DNA from: Hyphomicrobiales bacterium | GTDB taxonomy: Bacteria > Pseudomonadota > Alphaproteobacteria > Rhizobiales > Aestuariivirgaceae | Assembly (NCBI GenBank): GCA_027031305.1 | Contig: JALVRJ010000108.1 | Span: 1-6,079 of the forward strand | Reading direction: 5' to 3' | Length of the DNA: 6,079 bases | In this document: piece after piece, positions 1 through 5,466 of the stretch | Layout of the letters: each line of letters begins with the position of its first letter | How positions within the stretch are numbered: position 1 is the stretch's first letter | The notes under the pieces: generated by a model | What the model was told of the DNA's origin: nothing | Seen by the model: only the letters and a program-made list of their open reading frames with translations | Database searches by the model: none | Translations under genes and position numbers: made by a program

Positions 1-1
1 G

Positions 2-739
2 GTGCGCGAGCGCTACGAGCGCCCCCTGCCCCGGCGGTTCTACGATGATGTTTCGGTGAACGAGGCGGACGGTGGCTTCGCCGTGCTGCTGGACGGCCGT
101 CCCCTGAAAACGCCGCTGAAGCGCGCCTTCGTGGTGCCCACCCGCGCGCTGGCCGAGGCGGTGGCGGCGGAATGGCGGGCGCAAGAAGAGCGCATCAACC
201 CCGCCACCATGCCCATGACGGGGCTTTCCAACGCCGCCATCGACAAGGCAGACGCCAGCCAGCCGGAAAACGAGCGGGCGGCCTTGCAGGCGCATGTGCG
301 CGAGCTGGTGGCGCATGACATGCTGTGCTACCGCGCCGAGGCCGCGCAGCCCGGGCTGGCGGAGCGGCAACGGCGGGCGTGGGATCCGTTGATCGACTGG
401 GCAGAGGATGCGTTGGGCGCGCGGCTGCACCTGGCGGAAGGCATCATGCCGGTGGAGCAGCCCGAACAGGCCGTTAATGCCCTCGTTCGGCCTTACGAAG
501 AGGCCGCGCCCTTTACCTTCGTGCCGCTGTTTTCCATGGCCACGCTGACGCGCTCGGCCGTCATTCCGCTGGCGGTGATGCATGGGCGCATCTCGCCGGA
601 GGATGCATGGGAGGCCTCGGTGCTGGAAGAGCGCTGGAACATGGAGCTGTGGGGCGAGGACGAGCAGGCCGCGCGGCGCATGGCGCACCGCCGCGCCGAG
701 TTCATGGCCGCGGCGCGGTTCCTGGAGCTGGTGGCTTGA
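2..739 (+). CDS. ATP12 family F1-ATPase assembly chaperone
   Basis: The 245-residue product matches the ATP12 family, chaperones that bind the F1 alpha subunit and prevent its aggregation until it pairs with beta during ATP synthase assembly; it should act in the cytoplasm. The N-terminal part (about 12-60) has the typical RFYDDVSV, LLDGRPLKTP and FVVPTRALAEAVAAEW segments, followed by NPATMPMTGLSNAAID (66-81). The C-terminal helical part contains AHDMLCYRAE (104-113), PLFSMATLTRSAVIPLAV (175-192) and an acidic WNMELWGEDEQA segment (212-223), which is typical of the family C-terminus. Family membership is recognised from memory; the partner is family knowledge. The start is uncertain: GTG at base 2 is the first available start and nothing upstream is visible, and bacterial homologues often begin close to the RFY segment, so the true start may lie before the window or a little inside. 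The gene ends convergently, 24 bases from the phosphoesterase gene; no clear terminator hairpin lies between them. Confidence 0.9.
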   Translation: MRERYERPLPRRFYDDVSVNEADGGFAVLLDGRPLKTPLKRAFVVPTRALAEAVAAEWRAQEERINPATMPMTGLSNAAIDKADASQPENERAALQAHVRELVAHDMLCYRAEAAQPGLAERQRRAWDPLIDWAEDALGARLHLAEGIMPVEQPEQAVNALVRPYEEAAPFTFVPLFSMATLTRSAVIPLAVMHGRISPEDAWEASVLEERWNMELWGEDEQAARRMAHRRAEFMAAARFLELVA

Positions 740-763
740 GCCCCCGCTGTCCTCCCCTGCCCT

Positions 764-1423
764 TCACCCCTCCAGCTCCAGCAGGCGGAAGCCTTTTTGC
801 AGGTGTTTTTCCATGGGGTAGCCATGCGCGTGGCAGATGACCTGCACGCCGTTGACCGCCAACACGTGCTGCGCGTGCACGTGGCCGTGAATCCACAGCC
901 CCGTGCCACCAAACGAATGATTTTCCCGGTCGAGGATGGGCGTGGCGTAGAACGGGTTGTAAATGCTGCTCGGGAGGTTCTTTTGCACCGCCTCGTAAGT
1001 GGGGGCGTGGTGGGTGATGATGATATCCGCCTCCACCTCGACGAGAAAGACGAGGTGCGCGCGGTGCGCTTCCTGCAACCGTTCGTATGAAATGCCGCGG
1101 ATGACGCGCGCGTCCGTCATGCCACGCTTGAAATCGGGCCACCAGCGCTCGGGAAAGCCCGTCCACAGCGTGGCGCCGGCAAACCGCAGGCCATCTATCT
1201 CGCGCACGAACAGTCCCTCTTCCGGCGATGGGAAGTCATGGCCGTAGAAGTCATGGTTGCCGGGCACGAACAATACCTCGCCGGGTAGCGCGCGAAGATA
1301 TGCCGCGCGCACCTCCGGGTCGGGGTGCAGGTCGCCAGCCACGATGTAGATATCGGCCGGCGGGGCCGGTGGCGGCGGCGTGCGGAACTCCAGATGCACA
1401 TCTGAAATGATGGCCAGTTTCAT
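764..1423 (-). CDS. Calcineurin-like metallophosphoesterase
   Basis: This 219-residue protein carries the complete dinuclear metal site of the calcineurin-like phosphoesterase superfamily: SDVH (D8, H10), GD (G30-D31), GNHD (N56, H57), a THHAPT segment (H138, H139) and GHVH (H181, H183). It should be an active metal-dependent phosphohydrolase or phosphodiesterase; the superfamily is too broad to name a substrate. There is no signal peptide or membrane segment, so a cytosolic location is inferred. The length fits single-domain members. The ATG lies 12 bases after the stop of the permease gene on the same strand, with no recognisable Shine-Dalgarno sequence in that gap, which suggests co-transcription and probably coupled translation with the permease. 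Confident as to superfamily, not as to substrate. Confidence 0.92.
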   Translation of the reverse strand: MKLAIISDVHLEFRTPPPPAPPADIYIVAGDLHPDPEVRAAYLRALPGEVLFVPGNHDFYGHDFPSPEEGLFVREIDGLRFAGATLWTGFPERWWPDFKRGMTDARVIRGISYERLQEAHRAHLVFLVEVEADIIITHHAPTYEAVQKNLPSSIYNPFYATPILDRENHSFGGTGLWIHGHVHAQHVLAVNGVQVICHAHGYPMEKHLQKGFRLLELEG

Positions 1424-1435
1424 GGGCGCATATTA

Positions 1436-2707
1436 TCAGGCCGTGAACAGCAGAACGAGGCAGATGACCAGCCCCGCCGCCACCAGGGGAGCGGGCGCGC
1501 GGAAGGTGCCTTCGGGGGGCGGTTCGCCGCGCCATTTCACCGCCAGCAGCGCAGCGCACACCAGCGCATAGACAAGGAGCACGATGCGCGCGGTCATGCC
1601 CGCCAGCCCCTCCACCACCGGGAAGGCCAGCGCCAGCCCCATCATGATCAACCAGGCCAGCAACACGGCATTGAGCGGTGTGCGGAAGCGCGGGTGCACC
1701 CACCCCAGCGCGGCAGGCAACCTTCCCATGCGGGCGAGGCCGTAGAAGATGCGTGAGGCCATGACGATCTGGACGAGCACGCCGTTGACGACGGCGATAG
1801 AGGCGATGGCGGCGATCATGTCCGCCGGCACGCCAGGCAGGCGCTCGGCCACCAGCGCCAGCGGCTCTTTTGACCGGCCGAGCTCGGCGTGCGACACGGT
1901 AGTGGTGGCCACGGCATAGACCAGCAGATAGATGACGGCGGTGATGAACAGCGTGAGGAAGATGGCGCGCGCGAGAGTGCGCTCCGGGCGCTTCGTTTCC
2001 TCGGCCACGGTCACCATGTCCTCGAAGCCGATAAAGGCGAAAAAGGTGAGCAGCGTGGCGCCGAACACACGCGCGGCGTCGGCCATGGTCATGGGCGGCG
2101 GATGGGCCAGGCTGGACAGGGCCTCCACCGGCTCGTGCGCAAGTCCGGCGAAAATGACGAGCAGCAACCCGCCCACTTCAAGCGCGGTGATGACGCCCGC
2201 CGCCAACACCGATTCCCTGATGCCGACCACGGCAACAAGGGCCAGCACGGTAGCCAGTGACAGCGCGAGCATCAGCTCCGGGATGGACAGCCAGCGAGTG
2301 AGATAGCCGGCCGCGCCCAAGGACAGGGCGGCGGCGGAAAGCAGCCCCGCAAGGGCCACGGCAAGGCCCACCAGCACACCCAGCCAGGGCGCCCGGAAGC
2401 CCTCCGAGACATAGCGTGCGGAGCCGGCGGCATGGGGGGCGCGGCCGACGAATTCGGCATAGGCGAGTGCGGGCAGCAACGCGGCCAGCAGTCCCAGCAG
2501 AAAAGCGTAGTGGCCATAAGATCCGGCGATGCCCGCAACCTTGCCCACCAACACGTAAATCCCCGCGCCGATGGTGGTGCCCAATCCATAGAGGATCAGC
2601 AGGGGAAGCCCCAGTGTGCGCTTCAGCCTGGTAGCGGGGCGCCCGGCGCTGGCGGTGGGTGAAGGTTTGCGGGTCACGAGCATGGGCATGTCCGCCATTT
2701 CTCCCAT
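1436..2707 (-). CDS. APC superfamily amino acid permease
   Basis: The 423-residue protein is a multi-spanning inner-membrane transporter with roughly 11-12 hydrophobic segments. It has the hallmark APC first helix GTTIGAGIYVLVG (43-55), whose unwound glycine-rich stretch binds the amino-acid backbone in solved relatives; the helix-6 region FFAFIGFEDMVTVAEETKRP (222-241); and the helix-8 segment IVMASRIFYGLARMGRLP (314-331) followed by HPRFRTP (338-344). It is probably a proton-coupled amino-acid or amine importer; substrate cannot be read from the sequence. At 423 residues it is slightly short for the family. The start is ambiguous: the ATG at 2707 has no clear ribosome site, while the in-frame ATG at 2689 (MPMLVTRK) has GGAGAA nine bases upstream, so 2689 is a good alternative. 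The gene ends in tandem in-frame stops (TGA then TAA) and sits 12 bases before the phosphoesterase gene, so the two probably form an operon. Confidence 0.93.
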   Translation of the reverse strand: MGEMADMPMLVTRKPSPTASAGRPATRLKRTLGLPLLILYGLGTTIGAGIYVLVGKVAGIAGSYGHYAFLLGLLAALLPALAYAEFVGRAPHAAGSARYVSEGFRAPWLGVLVGLAVALAGLLSAAALSLGAAGYLTRWLSIPELMLALSLATVLALVAVVGIRESVLAAGVITALEVGGLLLVIFAGLAHEPVEALSSLAHPPPMTMADAARVFGATLLTFFAFIGFEDMVTVAEETKRPERTLARAIFLTLFITAVIYLLVYAVATTTVSHAELGRSKEPLALVAERLPGVPADMIAAIASIAVVNGVLVQIVMASRIFYGLARMGRLPAALGWVHPRFRTPLNAVLLAWLIMMGLALAFPVVEGLAGMTARIVLLVYALVCAALLAVKWRGEPPPEGTFRAPAPLVAAGLVICLVLLFTA

Positions 2708-2761
2708 TGCATGGACGAGGCTTCTTGCGTCAGGCCGCGGTACGTGGCGCCACGACCACCT

Positions 2762-3544
2762 TCATCGATATAGATGCGCGCCGCATGGCGTGTTGAGTCG
2801 CAGATCGGGCGGCGAGGAAAGGTGCAGGCCCCTGCCCTGGATCTCGTATGCCACGGTATTGGTGGCGAGGCCCGCGTCTCCCGTTATCCTGAACACGAGC
2901 TTCGGGCGGCCATCATAGGAGGCCAGCTCGTAATCCGCATCCCACTTGATGACCTTCATGCCGCTGTCGGGCAGGACGGCGCCCTCGTTGTCGTAGGTTA
3001 GGCAGAAATCGCCGGCGGGAGAGACGCCCCGGTCGTCGACGATGTAGACCCGCATGGTTTCCGTCTGCTCGCCCATTTGCAGGAACGGAAGATGCAGAAA
3101 GAGCATCATGCGCCCATCGTCGACCCTGGCCATGCGCACCCACCCGGGGCTGACGCGCCCCCACGTTCCCCATTCGTCGAAATGACGCCAGACCCTGTGC
3201 TTGCGCCACTTGCCGTGCCGCTTGCGGTAGACCTCCAGCGTCATGCGCGAGGTACAGGCATGACAGGCCTCCTCGTTGGGGATGGCGGCAACGACCCAGG
3301 TTTCGGGTGTGCCGGCGCGGCGGACCTGGAATAGGCCAACGATGCGATGGTTGCAGGTGCCGAACACGGGGCAAGGAAAACGGTATTTGCCGCCGGCCTC
3401 GAACAGCCGGGCGGCACGCTGCGCCGCGATGTTGTGCAGCATCTCCGCCGCCTTGGCGACACGCATGGGCAGCCATGCGCCGGCGATGGCCACACCGAGC
3501 AGCGCCCACGGCAAAAGCCTGTGCCAGATGCTCCCGCCACGCAT
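2762..3544 (-). CDS. Hypothetical exported protein with six cysteines
   Basis: I do not recognise a named family with confidence. The 260-residue product starts with a basic end and hydrophobic stretch (LLPWALLGVAIAGAWL, 10-25) ending in AKAA (30-33), consistent with a signal peptide or an N-terminal anchor, so the rest should be periplasmic. The mature part has six cysteines: C58 and C64 (CPVFGTC), C94 and C97 (CHAC), C181 and C254. The CHAC motif lacks the final His position of a heme c CXXCH site, so disulfides or metal binding are more plausible. A basic, aromatic stretch (RKRHGKWRKHRVWRHF, 107-122) precedes DEWGTWG (123-129); a CHAC motif followed by a GxWG segment recurs, as far as I recall, in uncharacterised exported proteins. 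ATG 3544 is chosen because GGGAGG lies seven bases upstream; the longer option from 3586 has no such site. The gene lies 134 bases after the protease and 54 bases before the permease. Confidence 0.8.
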   Translation of the reverse strand: MRGGSIWHRLLPWALLGVAIAGAWLPMRVAKAAEMLHNIAAQRAARLFEAGGKYRFPCPVFGTCNHRIVGLFQVRRAGTPETWVVAAIPNEEACHACTSRMTLEVYRKRHGKWRKHRVWRHFDEWGTWGRVSPGWVRMARVDDGRMMLFLHLPFLQMGEQTETMRVYIVDDRGVSPAGDFCLTYDNEGAVLPDSGMKVIKWDADYELASYDGRPKLVFRITGDAGLATNTVAYEIQGRGLHLSSPPDLRLNTPCGAHLYR

Positions 3545-3551
3545 GATCCGG

Positions 3552-3557
3552 CCTCCC
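3552..3557 (-). promoter_or_regulatory. Ribosome binding site deciding the six-Cys protein start
   Basis: The minus strand reads GGGAGG here, seven bases before ATG 3544. This is a near-ideal Shine-Dalgarno match and spacing. The upstream in-frame ATGs at 3562 and 3586 lack such a site, so this site selects the 260-residue form that begins MRGGSIWHRLL, directly before the signal-peptide core. Confidence 0.65.
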
Positions 3558-3678
3558 GCCATGTTTTTTCCAGTTCGCCCGATCATGAATATGGGAAGGC
3601 CGGGCGCTTTTGCCCACCGGTGCGATGGGGGGATCTCCGCCGACGCGTCCCTTGCCCCGGCAGTGCCGGAAGCGGCCC

Positions 3679-5202
3679 TTAAGGACCGAAGCGCATTCGC
3701 AACATGCCGCCCTTGCGCCAGATGAGCAGGTCGCGCACGCGGGGGCTGACCTCCAACAGCTTGAGCAGTTGCGCCACGGAGCGCAGGCGCCTGCCATTCA
3801 GTTTCAGGATGACATCTCCACGGCGGATGCCGATGCGCGCCGCCGGGCCGCCCAGCACCTTCATCACCAACACGCCGCCTTCACTGTTCAGCCCGGCGCG
3901 GCGGGCGGCCTCGGGCAACAGGTCGGTCACTTCGGCGCCCGCCAACAGGTGCTTGCCACGCAGCAACACCGCATGGTCGGGCGTGTTCACCACGCCCCTG
4001 GGCGGTGGAACGCGCCTTGCCCTGAAGCTGACGCGCCTGCCATTGCGCAATACTTCCACGATCGCCCTGGTACCGATGGGCTTGCTGGCCCAGTGGTAGC
4101 CGAACTCGCTGGCGTTGCGCAGCGGCTTGCCGTCGATGCGCAGGATGACGTCGCCGACGCGGATGCCGGCCTGTTTCAGCGGGCTTTGCGGCAGCAAGCG
4201 CTCTACCAGCGCACCATGTGGCCGGCCCAGTCCCAATGCTTCGGCCATGTCCGGATCGATGGCGCGCAGTTTCACACCAGCCCAGGGGCGCACCACCTTG
4301 CCCAGCCGGGCGTTGGCCAGCATGACCTTCACCAGGTTCACCGGCACGGCGAAACCAATGCCGATGTTGCCACCGGTGCGCGAGACAATCATGGTGTTGA
4401 TGCCCACCAGGCGGCCCCGCGTGTCCACCAGCGCGCCGCCGGAGTTGCCGGGGTTGATGGCGGCGTCCGTCTGGATGAAATGCTGATAGGGTGAACGCCC
4501 CACCCGGGTGCGCCCCAGGGCGGAGATAATGCCCATGGTCACCGTCTGGCCAACGCCGAAGGGGTTGCCGATGGCCAGCACCACGTCGCCCACCTGCAAC
4601 GCATCCGAATCGCCCAGCTCGATGACGGGCAGCTCCTCGTCTTCCGGGTCTATCTTCAGCAAGGCCAGGTCGGTGAGAGGATCCACCAGCACCACGTCGG
4701 CCCTGAACTCGCGGCCGTCGGCCAGCACGACGCGGATGTCGGTGGCGTTCTCGATGACATGGCCGTTGGTGACGATCTTGCCGTCCTGCGTGACGATGAC
4801 GCCGGAGCCCAGCGAGTTGCGCACGCGCTCTTGTGGAATGTCGGGGAAGAGGTCGTCGCCGAAGAAGTGGCGGAAGAAAGGGTCGTCGAACAGCATGGGC
4901 AGGCGGCGCCGCGCGCGCACCACCTGCCGGGCATAGACGTTCACCACCGCCGGGCGGGCCTTTTTCACCACCGGGGCGAAGGTGAGCTTCAGCTGCGCCA
5001 TGTTCTGCGGCACCCGCTCTTTCGCCTGTGCGGAAGCCAGTGCAAAAAGCGCCAGCGCCAGCAGGACGAGCACCCATAAAGCCCTCGTCATGCCGGCGAA
5101 AGCCGGCATCTCGCTCCATGAACACCGCCCCTGCGATATTGCGCGAGACCCCGGCTTTCGCCGGGGTGACGAGTGTGCATCCTTTTCCACGAAAACCCGC
5201 AT
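3679..5202 (-). CDS. Do/DegQ-type periplasmic serine endoprotease
   Basis: The 507-residue protein is an HtrA-family protease that degrades or holds misfolded envelope proteins. A trypsin-like domain carries the full triad: H148 (TNGH), D178 (LTDLALLKI) and S254 (NPGNSGG), with the FFRHFFGDDLF loop (109-119) and IGNPFGVGQTVTMGIIS (211-227) also typical. Two PDZ domains follow, about 305-397 (WAGVKL loop, GIRVGDVILRIDGK) and 422-505 (GIRRGDVILKLNGR), the layout of DegP/DegQ rather than single-PDZ DegS. The signal-peptide core is at 41-60 (ALWVLVLLAL to ASAQA). The start at 5202 is supported by GGGAGG four bases upstream, with an overlapping GAGG register at eight bases. Residues about 11-40 are encoded by an inverted palindromic repeat pair, giving an unusually long arginine-rich leader. 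An alternative ATG at 5091 would give a standard signal peptide beginning MTRALWVL, but it lies inside the repeat and has no ribosome site. The gene begins 10 bases after the small lipoprotein gene. Family is certain; degP versus degQ naming is not, so no symbol is given. Confidence 0.95.
   Translation of the reverse strand: MRVFVEKDAHSSPRRKPGSRAISQGRCSWSEMPAFAGMTRALWVLVLLALALFALASAQAKERVPQNMAQLKLTFAPVVKKARPAVVNVYARQVVRARRRLPMLFDDPFFRHFFGDDLFPDIPQERVRNSLGSGVIVTQDGKIVTNGHVIENATDIRVVLADGREFRADVVLVDPLTDLALLKIDPEDEELPVIELGDSDALQVGDVVLAIGNPFGVGQTVTMGIISALGRTRVGRSPYQHFIQTDAAINPGNSGGALVDTRGRLVGINTMIVSRTGGNIGIGFAVPVNLVKVMLANARLGKVVRPWAGVKLRAIDPDMAEALGLGRPHGALVERLLPQSPLKQAGIRVGDVILRIDGKPLRNASEFGYHWASKPIGTRAIVEVLRNGRRVSFRARRVPPPRGVVNTPDHAVLLRGKHLLAGAEVTDLLPEAARRAGLNSEGGVLVMKVLGGPAARIGIRRGDVILKLNGRRLRSVAQLLKLLEVSPRVRDLLIWRKGGMLRMRFGP
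5084..5173. repeat. REPIN-like inverted pair of palindromic repeats
   Basis: Two 28-base palindromic units (5086-5113 and 5144-5171) face each other around a 30-base unique spacer; two further matching bases on each side extend the element to 5084-5173. Each unit folds by itself into an 8-bp stem with a 4-base loop: 5090-5097 with 5102-5109 (loop GAAA) and 5148-5155 with 5160-5167 (loop TTTC, which is GAAA on the minus strand). The units are identical after inversion except for two base pairs, TG/CA in the left and CC/GG in the right, both exchanged so that pairing is kept. Translated, they give the familiar repeat signature of VMPAKAGIS and DPGFRRGDE in one direction and SSPRRKPGS and MPAFAGMT in the other, a hallmark of dispersed palindromic repeats in many proteobacterial genomes. 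It lies wholly within the protease reading frame. Confidence 0.85.
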
Positions 5203-5206
5203 CTCG

Positions 5207-5212
5207 CCTCCC
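5207..5212 (-). promoter_or_regulatory. Ribosome binding site of the protease gene
   Basis: The minus strand reads GGGAGG, four bases before ATG 5202 (the overlapping GAGG register is eight bases away). It directly follows the TGA stop of the small lipoprotein gene, so ribosomes finishing that gene terminate on top of this site, an arrangement that favours translational coupling. It is the main reason to prefer 5202 over the internal ATG 5091. Confidence 0.65.
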
Positions 5213-5299
5213 TCAGATGAACGGCACGAACGGAATGCCGCAGCCGCTCAAACCCGTCATCAGCGCCGCCAGCGCGGCCCAGCGAAGCATGTTTCTCAT
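5213..5299 (-). CDS. Very small lipoprotein (28 aa) upstream of the Do protease
   Basis: The 28-residue product is almost all signal peptide: a basic start (MRNMLRW), hydrophobic core AALAALMTG and a lipobox LSGC with the modifiable cysteine at residue 20. Lipoprotein signal peptidase cleavage would leave only nine residues, CGIPFVPFI, with glycine after the cysteine, so there is no aspartate inner-membrane retention signal by the E. coli +2 rule. The frame is open back to 5476, but the longer version overlaps the uvrA start and puts the signal peptide at residue 60, so ATG 5299 is preferred; it is preceded by GGGGGTGG ending four bases upstream. The TGA lies 10 bases before the protease start, suggesting one operon. 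I do not recognise a named family. Function is unknown; a structural envelope peptide or a protease partner are only guesses. Confidence 0.6.
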   Translation of the reverse strand: MRNMLRWAALAALMTGLSGCGIPFVPFI

Positions 5300-5466
5300 G
5301 TTTCCACCCCCGGTTTGCGGCCCCTTGCCAGCGCCGCACGTTGGGCCTACATCTCGGCCACAACGGCCCGGCAGGCAGCCAATGGACACCCTGCGCCCCG
5401 AAACGGGCGCGATCATGGCGGCGCGAATCGCCCGCCTGCGGCAGTTATAGCACCCGAACCCGGCCC
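5300..5466. promoter_or_regulatory. Divergent intergenic region between lipoprotein-protease operon and uvrA
   Basis: These 167 bases separate two divergent transcription units and by position must hold the promoter of uvrA and that of the lipoprotein-protease operon. No convincing -35/-10 pair is seen in either direction; TATAGC at 5446-5451 (TATAAC overlapping on the other strand, 5444-5449) is the only AT-rich -10-like stretch. No alphaproteobacterial SOS box of the GTTC-N7-GTTC type is visible. Confidence 0.4.

Noticed and set aside
740..763. Possible bidirectional terminator between the convergent ATP12 and phosphoesterase genes
   Set aside because: The 24-base gap is a pyrimidine-rich stretch with no inverted repeat or U-run.
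3602..3669. Small hairpins after the protease stop (GGGC arms at 3602-3615; CCGGC arms at 3657-3669) as an intrinsic terminator
   Set aside because: The stems are only 4-5 bp and neither is followed by a run of U on the minus-strand transcript, so a terminator is not supported.
3610..4494. Long plus-strand frame of 294 codons opposite the protease gene
   Set aside because: It is the antisense shadow of the protease, made possible by high GC content; it has a low-complexity Gln/His/Ala composition and no recognisable domain.
5422..5451. Sigma-70-type promoter for uvrA using TATAGC at 5446-5451
   Set aside because: No -35-like hexamer is found 16-18 bases upstream, and the opposite-strand reading has only a weak -35 match, so no specific promoter is called.
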